Positions 1 through 6,328 of a DNA stretch of 6,533 bases are shown here, in pieces. Position numbers and translations under genes: made by a program. The notes under the pieces are model-generated. The model had not been told where the DNA came from, searched no databases, and saw only the letters and a program-made list of their open reading frames with translations. This DNA comes from Clostridia bacterium (GTDB lineage Bacteria; Bacillota; Clostridia; Christensenellales; Borkfalkiaceae): the NCBI GenBank assembly GCA_017457345.1, contig JAFTHR010000020.1, positions 1 to 6,533 of the forward strand, given 5' to 3'. Each line of letters opens with the position of its first letter. Within the stretch, counting starts at the first letter, position 1.

Positions 1-1281
1 ATACCGAAATTTTACCGTCTTGCAAGCCGAACACGTTGGTTTTCCCTTGCAACAAACGGATTTTTTCTTCCGTTACTTTTTCACCTTTTATTAAAACGGG
101 AACGCAAGGTGGGAACAACCCGCAATCTTCCGCGCATATTCTCCCTTGAGCCTTTTCAAGTGCCATCCAAACCGTTTTTTTGCTTAAAAACGGCGTTTTC
201 TTGGGGGCAGGGCATTGTTTTTTAGAGATTTTGCTAAATACACCGAACTCCCCGCTCAACGAAACAAGTTCTTTCTTCAAGCGAAGGAACTGCTTTTCCT
301 CCATTGCGGGAGAAAGATAAAAGCACACGCTTTCCCCATCAAAAAACTCTGCGTAAATCCGCTTTTTTTCTAAGCGTGAAACCGCTTCTTTCACGTTCTT
401 GAACGCCACGAAAAGTTTGGTGTAATCCCCGCGCACGCAAACACTTTTTTCTCTCTCTTTGGCAAAGGCGCGAACTTCCCGCTCCAACCACTCGTTTTGC
501 GGGTATTTCACCGCGTATTCCACCGAAGCCATAATGGGATAGGATGGGCTTGTGGTGCGGAACTTACAAACCCCTTCTTCTAGCGCGTGTACGTGCTCTT
601 CTTTCTTTGCACTCACCACCGCGCCTTGGGTGAAAGCAGGCAAACTCTTGTGCACGCCGTCCACCCAAAAATGGGCGTATTCCCCTGCATACGTAGCGCG
701 GTTGAAATGCAAATGTCCGCCGTGCGCGCCGTCTACGAGCAACAACTTATTTTGGGCTTCACACGCCTTGAGAATCGGCTCTAAATCCACCAAATCTCCA
801 TAGTACGTGGGAGAAGTTAAAAGGAGCGCATCCGCCCTAAAAAGCGCCGTTAAAACGGCTTCTTGCTCAGGGGGGCAAAATCTTCCGCTTTCAAATTCCT
901 TGCAACAAATTCTAACCGTTTTAAGCCCTAACACCTGGCAAGCATTGTATGCGCTTTGGTGTGACTTTTCAGGAAGCGCCACCGTTTTTACGCCTAAACG
1001 CTTGGCGGCGTAGAGCATAGCGAAAACCCCGCAAGTGCTGCCGTCCGTTAAAATAAAGGACTTTGCCGCGCCTAAATCCGCGCGATATCCGTTTGCGCCG
1101 TTTGAATGCACCCAGATGGCGTAAGCAGGGAATCGGAAAAGGAAAGTTCGGTCAAGTCCCACGCGCCAACCTTGTGCCCGGGGGTATGAAAGGAAAAATG
1201 CCGCTTCTCGGCGTTTTCTTTTAGCATTTGATAAATGGCGCACGTTTTTAAAACGTTTTTGTCTTTTAAAAATCGTTTCAT
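1..1281 (-). pseudogene. Orn/Lys/Arg decarboxylase family protein (PLP fold type I), frameshifted, 3' end cut by the window edge
   Basis: This is a PLP-dependent basic amino acid decarboxylase of the Gram-positive SpeA/YaaO type. Such enzymes decarboxylate arginine, lysine or ornithine in the cytoplasm; which substrate this one uses cannot be told. The first frame (1072-1281) carries the N-terminal signature FHTPGHK and DLTEL, then stops at TAG 1072-1074. The adjoining frame is open from about 1081 to base 2. It continues the same protein with LTDGSTCG, the PLP aspartate motif LLVDGAHGG, the Schiff-base lysine in VHKSLPAFTQ (about residue 212 if repaired) and a C-terminal domain ending near GLQDGKISV. 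About 427 residues are visible and only a short tail should be missing. One extra base would join the frames as ...DIARDLGAAK. The ATG overlaps the TGA of the upstream gene (ATGA), with a weak GGTGA before it. Family is confident; whether the gene is truly broken is open. Confidence 0.85.
1075..1083 (-). other. Frameshift point in the decarboxylase gene
   Basis: On the minus strand the sequence reads GCGCGGATTTAG. The upstream frame gives Ala-Arg-Ile-stop; the downstream frame gives Ala-Asp-Leu-Gly and runs on with clear decarboxylase homology. Adding one G to the GG at 1078-1079 would give Ala-Arg-Asp-Leu-Gly without a break. No slippery heptamer of the X XXY YYZ kind is present, so programmed frameshifting is unlikely. 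A one-base deletion in the organism and a homopolymer error in the assembly both fit. Confidence 0.75.
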
Positions 1282-2270
1282 TTCGTCACCAACGCGTTGC
1301 GAACCACTTCGTTTACGAACAAAAGTTGATCGCCCGTAAAGCGTTCTAAGCCTTTGGGTTGTTTAAAGAGCACCAAATGCACGTTTTTACTGCATTTGCG
1401 CGTGTTTTCGCCTTCTTCCACTTCGTAATACACCAAATCGGTCAAATCCGTTTTACTCTCGTCTACGCAAAGGTTAATCGAAGCCTGCGAAACGTCTACG
1501 GTGAGCGCACCGACCGAATCTCGAAGGTAATACGCGCGCGAATCAACGCCGATCACGCCTTGGCTCAAATACCCCTTAAACTCCACGAGAGCGCGTGCAT
1601 AACTTTCAATACGCGCATACTCCTTTTCAAGCGCCCCCAAAATCTTTTCTTCCGTTTTATAGCGCTTGTCCTTTTCTTTTTTAACGTTTTCGCGGAAGTC
1701 CGCTTCCACGAGCGCCTTGTTCATAGCCGAAAAATTCGAACTTTCCGTAAGAGCGGAAACGTTTGAATAATAGCGCCCTAAATAACTTTCTACCATATGG
1801 ATAAGCCCATCCGTACCGTCTATTTTCAGTACGTTGGGATAGTATTTATAAACCACCGTTTCTAAATAGGTTGCGTTATGCGAAACACCCGCTTCGTCGG
1901 TATAAGAATAGGTTTCGTTTTTATACACGTCCTGCACGAACAACGCGTCTATTTCGTTCATTGTCACCGCGGCAAGCATCAACTCGTCGTAGTCGTCGGG
2001 ATACTCAGACATGTTCATTGCGCGGGACTCCATCACTTCGTAGGAGAGTACTTCCTTTCCGCTTACCGAAGCGTAGTTTTTAAACCCTTGCGAAGCGAAC
2101 GTGCCCACGTAGTTGTATACGTCGAACCGCTGCGCCGCCGTGATATCGGTTGCCGCACCCGAAAAAATCATCATCCAAAGCAAAACAACCGCGACGGCTA
2201 CCGCCGCGATTTTTACCCATTCGTAGGACAAGAATTGCCCTAATCTTTCTTTGGTGATTTTTGCGTCCAT
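1278..2270 (-). CDS. Hypothetical single-pass membrane protein, 330 aa, coupled to the decarboxylase
   Basis: I do not recognise this family. Residues 1-19 are short and polar. Residues 20-37 form one hydrophobic helix rich in Val, Ala and Leu, with Lys20 before it and no lipobox cysteine, so it looks like an uncleaved anchor with the remaining 290 residues outside the cytoplasm. The outer part is rich in Tyr and acidic residues. About 185-232 is strongly charged and helical (KKEKDKRYKTEEK and onward) and may be a coiled coil. Cysteines occur only at 268 and 293. The ATG is preceded by GGAG (2277-2280) with a 6-base spacer. The TGA stop overlaps the ATG of the decarboxylase gene, so the two are probably co-translated. 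That pairing is the only hint to function; I assign none. The reading frame itself is secure. Confidence 0.85.
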   Translation of the reverse strand: MDAKITKERLGQFLSYEWVKIAAVAVAVVLLWMMIFSGAATDITAAQRFDVYNYVGTFASQGFKNYASVSGKEVLSYEVMESRAMNMSEYPDDYDELMLAAVTMNEIDALFVQDVYKNETYSYTDEAGVSHNATYLETVVYKYYPNVLKIDGTDGLIHMVESYLGRYYSNVSALTESSNFSAMNKALVEADFRENVKKEKDKRYKTEEKILGALEKEYARIESYARALVEFKGYLSQGVIGVDSRAYYLRDSVGALTVDVSQASINLCVDESKTDLTDLVYYEVEEGENTRKCSKNVHLVLFKQPKGLERFTGDQLLFVNEVVRNALVTK

Positions 2271-2306
2271 TCGTTGCTCCCGTTTGTTGTTCTTTGTATA
2301 AATACT

Positions 2307-2341
2307 CTTAAAAACGAATACTTATGCGTTTATTCTTTAAG
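2307..2341. repeat. AT-rich imperfect inverted repeat upstream of the membrane-protein gene
   Basis: CTTAAA (2307-2312) and GAATA (2316-2320) face TATTC (2331-2335) and TTTAAG (2336-2341). This gives 11 paired bases with a 3-base bulge (2313-2315) and a 10-base loop. It lies 37 bp upstream of the start of the 330-aa protein gene and abuts the next inverted repeat. It could be an operator or an RNA hairpin. No U-run follows on either strand, so it does not look like an intrinsic terminator. Confidence 0.45.
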
Positions 2342-2369
2342 CAGGTAAGCGTTTTTCGGTTTTTACCTG
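2342..2369. repeat. Inverted repeat CAGGTAA / TTACCTG
   Basis: A perfect 7-bp inverted repeat (2342-2348 and 2363-2369) encloses a 14-base loop. It begins at the base after the preceding repeat ends. On the plus strand it is followed by TATATTTTTAA, a poor T-tract, but there is no plus-strand gene to terminate. On the minus strand no T-run follows. Confidence 0.45.
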
Positions 2370-2380
2370 TATATTTTTAA

Positions 2381-2406
2381 CAGCGCCGAACTCGCGCTCG
2401 ACGCTG
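2381..2406 (-). repeat. GC-rich hairpin just after lysS
   Basis: CAGCGCCGA (2381-2389) pairs with TCGACGCTG (2398-2406): nine pairs, one of them a G-U wobble in the minus-strand RNA, with an 8-base loop. It starts 7 bases past the lysS stop, where a terminator is expected, but the following minus-strand bases are TTAAAAATAT, without a U-tract. It may protect the lysS mRNA 3' end or act as a weak or factor-dependent terminator. Confidence 0.5.
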
Positions 2407-2413
2407 AAAGAAA

Positions 2414-3925
2414 TTACTTTTTCGGTTTCATTGTAGGGAAGAGGATTACGTCGCGAATCGTGGAACTATCGGTAAGGAGCATCACGAAACGGTCTAACCC
2501 CATACCAAGACCGCCCGTAGGAGGCAAGCCGTATTCGAGCGCGTTGATGAAATCTTCGTCCACTTGCGCATCCTTGTTCCCAGCCGCGCGTTTTGCTTCC
2601 ACCTGTTTTACCATACGTTGTTTTTGGTCGATCGGATCGTTGAGTTCGGAGAAGGCGTTGCCGTATTCGTGTCCGCAAATAAAGTACTCGAAACGTTCCG
2701 TGAACATAGGATCTTTCGGCTTGCGTTTTGCAAGGGGAGAGTTCTCTACGGGGTAATCGTAAATTACGGTGGGTTGGATAAGTTTATCTTCTACGAACGC
2801 ATCAAAGAAGTCGATAAGCACGTGCCCTTTGGTGGAATTTTCACCGTGGTCAAGTTCAATCCCCGCCGCCTTAGCCGCCGCGCGAGCATCTTCGTCACTC
2901 GCCCAATCGTCGTAGTTTACGCCGGCGTATTTTTGTACCGCTTCTTTCATTGTCATACGCGTCCATTCGCCCATATGAATTACCGTGCCTTGGTAGGTAA
3001 TATCGAGCGTACCGCAAACCTTTTGCGTGACGGTTTTATACAAATCTTCAATCATATCCATCATATCGAAATAGTCGCTATACGCTTGATACATTTCGAT
3101 ACTCGTAAATTCGGGGTTGTGGAAAGCATCCATCCCTTCGTTGCGGAAAATACGCCCCACTTCGTACACTCTATCCATACCGCCTACGATCAACCGCTTT
3201 AAGAAGAGTTCCGTTTCCACGCGCATATACATATCGATATCGAGCGCGTTGTGGTGAGTTTTAAAAGGACGTGCATCCGCACCGATTTCCAACGTTAAAA
3301 GAGTGGGCGTGTCCACTTCTAAATACCCAAGCCCGTCTAAATACGCGCGGATCTCTTTCAAGATCTTGGAGCGCGCACGGAAGGTTTCCTTTACTTCTTG
3401 ATTCATAATCAAATCAAGGTGACGCAAACGATACTTCAAGTCCTGATTTTGCAGTCCGTTATATTTTTCAGGCAACGGCAACAACGATTTGGTGAGCAGA
3501 GTAAGCGACGTGACGTGCACGCTGACTTCCCCCGTTTGCGTTTTGAATACGTAACCCGAAAAGCCCACGATATCGCCGATATCATAGTCCTTTTTATAGG
3601 ACGCGTAATTTTCTTCGCCGATATCTTGGCGGGTGACGTAAATTTGAATCGTTCCGCTCTTATCCGCGATATGCGAAAACGACGCTTTTCCCATAATTCT
3701 ACGGGACATCATACGCCCTGCAAGCGTGACGGTTTTTCCTTCGAACGCTTCGAAATCTGCCTTGATTTGAGCAGAGTGCGCGTCTACGGGATACTTCACG
3801 TGCTCGTAAGGATTGTTTCCTTCGGAAACAAGTTTCGCTAATTTTTCGCGGCGAATTCTCGCTTGTTCAATGAGTTGTTCTTGTTCGTCTTGTACAGCGC
3901 CTTGCGCCGATTTGTTCTCTTGCAT
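2414..3925 (-). CDS. lysS: Lysine--tRNA ligase, class II (LysRS)
   Basis: This enzyme charges tRNA-Lys with lysine using ATP, in the cytoplasm. At 503 aa it matches the usual bacterial class II length. Residues 1-35 are a charged helix. About 65-142 is the OB-fold anticodon-binding domain (VTLAGRMMSRRIMGKASF). The catalytic core has THHNALDIDMYMR near 223-235, motif 2 GRIFRNEGMDAFHNPEFTS at 257-275, the lysine-binding stretch GNAFSELND at 422-430 (Asn423 and Glu427 match E. coli Asn424 and Glu428) and motif 3 GGLGMGLDRF at 471-480. It ends with the typical RDVILFPTMKPKK. A GAGG 8 bases before the ATG supports the start. It follows greA by 18 bp, a common Bacillota pairing, and should share its transcript. 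The glycine-rich loop is EIGADARPF rather than PGGASARPF as in E. coli; the glycine before the alanine is kept. Confidence 0.97.
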   Translation of the reverse strand: MQENKSAQGAVQDEQEQLIEQARIRREKLAKLVSEGNNPYEHVKYPVDAHSAQIKADFEAFEGKTVTLAGRMMSRRIMGKASFSHIADKSGTIQIYVTRQDIGEENYASYKKDYDIGDIVGFSGYVFKTQTGEVSVHVTSLTLLTKSLLPLPEKYNGLQNQDLKYRLRHLDLIMNQEVKETFRARSKILKEIRAYLDGLGYLEVDTPTLLTLEIGADARPFKTHHNALDIDMYMRVETELFLKRLIVGGMDRVYEVGRIFRNEGMDAFHNPEFTSIEMYQAYSDYFDMMDMIEDLYKTVTQKVCGTLDITYQGTVIHMGEWTRMTMKEAVQKYAGVNYDDWASDEDARAAAKAAGIELDHGENSTKGHVLIDFFDAFVEDKLIQPTVIYDYPVENSPLAKRKPKDPMFTERFEYFICGHEYGNAFSELNDPIDQKQRMVKQVEAKRAAGNKDAQVDEDFINALEYGLPPTGGLGMGLDRFVMLLTDSSTIRDVILFPTMKPKK

Positions 3926-3943
3926 AGATCGAGCCTCTTTTTT

Positions 3944-4423
3944 TTATTTGGTAGGAACGGTAATTTCCAAAATTTTCAAAAGATAGTCGCATTCCGGGGC
4001 TTTTACCGTCACCACGTCGCCAACTTTCCCTTTCAGCAAAGCCGCGCCGACGGGGGATTCGTTCGATACTTTATTTTGCATTGCGTCCGCTTCGGTCGTA
4101 CCCGTAATTTCGTACACGGTTTCTTCTTCCATGTCTACGTCGTACACCTTAACGAGCGAGCCGATATGCACGCTGGAAGTATCGAGATTTTCGGAAAGGA
4201 CCACGGCGTTCTTGATTTGGTTTTCAAGTTCAAGGATTTCCCCCTCGTTCGCCGCTTGTTCATTACGAGCCGCTTCGTATTCAGCGTTTTCGGAAAGATC
4301 GCCGTGGCTTCTTGCCTCGGCAATGCGTTCAACGATCTCTTGGCGTTTTACCGTGCGAAGATATTTTAAACGCTCTTCCATTTCTTCCTTGCCTTTGCGG
4401 CTCATAAAAATCTGTTCTGCCAT
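3944..4423 (-). CDS. greA: Transcription elongation factor GreA
   Basis: GreA enters the secondary channel of RNA polymerase and stimulates cleavage of backtracked RNA, rescuing stalled elongation. The protein is 159 aa, the normal length. Residues 1-75 form the antiparallel coiled coil, with the catalytic-tip signature ARSHGDLSENAEYEAARNEQ at 37-56; Asp42 and Glu45 correspond to the metal-chelating Asp41 and Glu44 of E. coli. Residues 80-159 are the FKBP-like domain that binds polymerase, containing ISNESP-type sequence (VSNESPVGAALLKGKVGD, 119-136). AAGGAG at 4429-4434, 5 bases before the ATG, fixes the start. It has its own consensus promoter and a hairpin in its leader, and is followed closely by lysS. 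All expected residues are present. Confidence 0.97.
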   Translation of the reverse strand: MAEQIFMSRKGKEEMEERLKYLRTVKRQEIVERIAEARSHGDLSENAEYEAARNEQAANEGEILELENQIKNAVVLSENLDTSSVHIGSLVKVYDVDMEEETVYEITGTTEADAMQNKVSNESPVGAALLKGKVGDVVTVKAPECDYLLKILEITVPTK

Positions 4424-4486
4424 ATTTTCTCCTTTTTAGCGGTTTTCTCCGCGTTTTCTTTCTTTTATCGCGCGCGTTTTACACGC

Positions 4487-4525
4487 ATAAAACACAACCG
4501 TGACTTTCTAACGCAAAAGTCACGG
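4487..4525 (-). terminator. Hairpin with U-rich tail in the greA leader; candidate attenuator
   Basis: On the minus strand CCGTGACTTT (4525-4516) and AAAGTCACGG (4507-4498) form a perfect 10-bp stem with an 8-base loop, followed by TTGTGTTTTAT (7 T in the first 9). This has the form of an intrinsic terminator. It lies downstream of the consensus promoter at 4543-4571, starting about 11 bases after the predicted transcription start, and about 75 bases before the greA ATG. It therefore cannot serve only as the terminator of the aminotransferase gene: greA transcripts must pass through it. The likely outcome is partial early termination giving a short leader RNA of about 45-50 nt, or a 5' stabilising stem. 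Confidence 0.65.
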
Positions 4526-4542
4526 CGTATTTCATTAGGCTC

Positions 4543-4571
4543 ATTATACTTTATTTTATGCCGTTTGTCAA
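4543..4571 (-). promoter_or_regulatory. Consensus housekeeping promoter for greA-lysS
   Basis: On the minus strand there is TTGACA (4571-4566), a 17-base spacer and TATAAT (4548-4543): a perfect match to the SigA/sigma-70 consensus with optimal spacing. The predicted start is near 4536, which gives greA a leader of about 113 nt. The -35 box sits inside the small palindrome CCGTT-GACA-AACGG (4561-4574), which may be chance or an operator. Confidence 0.88.
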
Positions 4572-4640
4572 CGGATTTTTCCCCGTTTCGGTTGAAAAAA
4601 GGGATTTTTTAGCCGTTTTAGGGCGATTTTTGCGCTTTCT

Positions 4641-5807
4641 TTACGCTTTCTTCGTAAATTCGGCAATTCGCTCGAACGCTTCCGACAACGCGTTCATACT
4701 CGTGGCGTAAGACATTCTCACGTTATTTTTCCCAAACTCACCGAACGCGCTTCCGGGCACGACCGCCACCTTTTGCTCTTTGAGCAACGCATCCGCAAAC
4801 GCTTCTCCGTCCATCCCCGTTGAGCGAACGGAAGGAAATGCGTAGAACGCGCCTTGCGGCTCAAAGCAGGTCAACCCCACTTCGCTTAACGAGTGCAACA
4901 CAAAGCGGCGGCGCTTATCATAAGAATCGCGCATTTCTTCCACGGTGGAGAAGCCGTCCGTAAACCCGTCTTCTAAAGCGGCAATCGCTGCGTGTTGAGA
5001 CATAACGGGGGCACAAAGCATAGCGTATTGATGGATTTTAAACATAGCGTCGTCAATTTCCGCAGGCGCACAAGCAAACCCTAAACGCCAACCCGTCATA
5101 GCGAACGCCTTGGAAAAGCCGCCTACGTATATCGTGCGCTCTTTCATCCCAGGAAGGGAAGCAATCGAGCAGTGCTTTCTGCCATAGGTGAGTTCGGCGT
5201 AAATCTCGTCGGAGATCACAAGCAAATCGTGCTTGATAATCACTTCGGCAATCGCTTTGAGTTGTTCCTCCGTCATAATTGCGCCCGTAGGGTTGTTGGG
5301 ATAGGTTAAAATAATCCCCTTTGTTTTCGGCGTGATCGCCTTTTCCAAAAGTTCGGGTGTGACGATAAACGCATCTTCTTCGCGGCACTCAACGTGCACG
5401 GGCACGCCGTCTGATAAACGCACGCAAGGCGCGTAAGACACGTAGGCAGGGTCGGGAATTAAAATCTCGTCGCCGCGTTCCACGCAAGCACGCAAGGCAA
5501 GGTCGATAGCCTCGCTACCGCCCACGGTAATCAAGATATGGGCGGGATCGTACGAAAGGGAAAATCTCTCGTTTAAATACCGCGAAACCAAGCCGAGCAA
5601 ACGGGGCAGACCGCGGTTGCCGGTGTATTGCGTGTAGCCGCGTTGGAGCGAGGTGATCGCCGCTTGGCGCACCTTCCAGGGCGTGACGAAATCAGGCTCG
5701 CCTACGCCGAGCGAAATTGCACCCTCCGTTTCGCGAACGATATCGAAAAATTTACGAATCCCGCTCGGTTGCAATAATTTTGCTTTTTTGTTTACGAAAT
5801 CTCTCAT
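4641..5807 (-). CDS. PLP-dependent class I/II aminotransferase (AlaT/YugH-like)
   Basis: This cytoplasmic transaminase moves an amino group between an amino acid and a 2-oxo acid. The 388-aa protein has the family elements in order: PSGIRKFFDI near the N-terminus, GVGEPDFVTP (34-43), YTQYTGNRGLPRLL, PNNPTG (Asn172), SDEIYAEL (PLP aspartate Asp200), the Schiff-base lysine Lys233 in GGFSKAFAMTGWRLGF, and RMSYATS with the substrate-carboxylate arginine Arg364. The start is chosen at ATG 5805-5807 because AAAGAG lies 6 bases before it. A TTG at 5820-5822 would add 5 residues but abuts the preceding stop and has no ribosome binding site. It follows an AsnC/Lrp regulator by 15 bp. In Bacillus subtilis the corresponding pair is yugG-yugH (alaR-alaT), so alanine is the likely but unproven substrate. 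No strong terminator follows. Confidence 0.93.
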   Translation of the reverse strand: MRDFVNKKAKLLQPSGIRKFFDIVRETEGAISLGVGEPDFVTPWKVRQAAITSLQRGYTQYTGNRGLPRLLGLVSRYLNERFSLSYDPAHILITVGGSEAIDLALRACVERGDEILIPDPAYVSYAPCVRLSDGVPVHVECREEDAFIVTPELLEKAITPKTKGIILTYPNNPTGAIMTEEQLKAIAEVIIKHDLLVISDEIYAELTYGRKHCSIASLPGMKERTIYVGGFSKAFAMTGWRLGFACAPAEIDDAMFKIHQYAMLCAPVMSQHAAIAALEDGFTDGFSTVEEMRDSYDKRRRFVLHSLSEVGLTCFEPQGAFYAFPSVRSTGMDGEAFADALLKEQKVAVVPGSAFGEFGKNNVRMSYATSMNALSEAFERIAEFTKKA

Positions 5808-5822
5808 AGCAAACTCTTTCAA

Positions 5823-6305
5823 TTACGGCTGTACCGATAAACGGTTGTCCTTAGGCGTTTTCTCCGTCACCACGCCTTCAATTTTATATTTTTTCAAGAT
5901 AAAGTGGGTAGCGGTGCTAATCACCCCGTCGAACGTGGAAATGCGTTCTGCAACGAATTGCGCCACTCTTTGCAAGGTAGTGCCCTTTAAGAAGATAGCC
6001 AAATCGTATGCGCCGCTCATAAGATACACCCCTTGAACTTCGTCCATTTCGGCGATATCACGAGCGATCCCGTCGAACCCTTCGCCTTTTTTCGGCGTCA
6101 CTTTCACTTCGATAAGCGCTTCCACCCCGTCTTCGTCGCCGTGATCAACGATAGCGGTGTATTTTACGATCTTTCCGCTCTCTTCCATTGCGCGAACGAG
6201 CGATTTTACCGTTTTTTCGTCTTCCCCAAGCATTGCGGCGATTTGCGCGCAAGTGCGGCGGGCGTCCTCTTTTAAGATGTTAGCGATTTTTCTTTCAAGC
6301 GTCAT
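5823..6305 (-). CDS. AsnC/Lrp family transcriptional regulator (AlaR/YugG-like)
   Basis: A 160-aa regulator of the feast/famine family. Residues 1-50 form the N-terminal winged helix-turn-helix (LERKIANILKEDARRTCAQI onward), which binds DNA. Residues 60-142 are the RAM ligand-sensing and oligomerisation domain, with the typical GAYDLAIFLKG (98-108) and the closing TATHFILKKYK. A polar tail of about 18 residues follows. The ATG at 6303-6305 is fixed by AAGGAG at 6313-6318 with a 7-base spacer and by where the domain begins; an upstream ATG near 6476 would run into another gene. Its place 15 bp before an aminotransferase suggests that it controls that gene, as AlaR does AlaT in Bacillus; the effector is not visible from sequence. 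Confidence 0.93.
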   Translation of the reverse strand: MTLERKIANILKEDARRTCAQIAAMLGEDEKTVKSLVRAMEESGKIVKYTAIVDHGDEDGVEALIEVKVTPKKGEGFDGIARDIAEMDEVQGVYLMSGAYDLAIFLKGTTLQRVAQFVAERISTFDGVISTATHFILKKYKIEGVVTEKTPKDNRLSVQP

Positions 6306-6312
6306 AACCGTA

Positions 6313-6318
6313 CTCCTT
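6313..6318 (-). promoter_or_regulatory. Ribosome binding site that sets the start of the AsnC/Lrp gene
   Basis: AAGGAG lies 7 bases before ATG 6303-6305, in the 23-bp gap after the upstream gene. It favours the 160-aa product over the 217-aa open frame whose extra 57 residues overlap the neighbour out of frame. Confidence 0.85.
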
Positions 6319-6328
6319 TTTCTATTCG

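Noticed and set aside
552..1013. Plus-strand open frames opposite the decarboxylase
   Set aside because: They are Ser/Cys/Pro-rich shadows of a minus-strand gene with recognisable motifs.
1070..1092. Programmed ribosomal frameshifting in the decarboxylase gene
   Set aside because: No slippery heptamer is seen at the junction and no such recoding is known to me in this family.
2271..2310. A promoter for the 330-aa membrane protein gene using TATACA as the -10
   Set aside because: No acceptable -35 box is found 15-18 bases upstream, so it cannot be told from AT-rich background.
2564..3202. A 212-aa plus-strand open frame opposite lysS
   Set aside because: It is antisense to a certain LysRS gene, has no ribosome binding site I can see, and is a Phe/Val/Arg-rich shadow.
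4424..4536. A T-box or lysine riboswitch in the leader of the greA-lysS unit
   Set aside because: The leader is only about 113 nt and lacks the conserved T-box AGGGTGG-type element and any multi-helix lysine-riboswitch layout.
4589..4615. Possible terminator after the aminotransferase (CGG..AAAAAA-TCCC-TTTTTT..CCG on the minus strand)
   Set aside because: The stem is nearly all A-U with a broken base and the T-run is part of the stem; too weak to call.
5808..5822. TTG start for the aminotransferase five codons upstream
   Set aside because: It touches the stop of the preceding gene and has no ribosome binding site; the ATG at 5807 has AAAGAG at suitable spacing.
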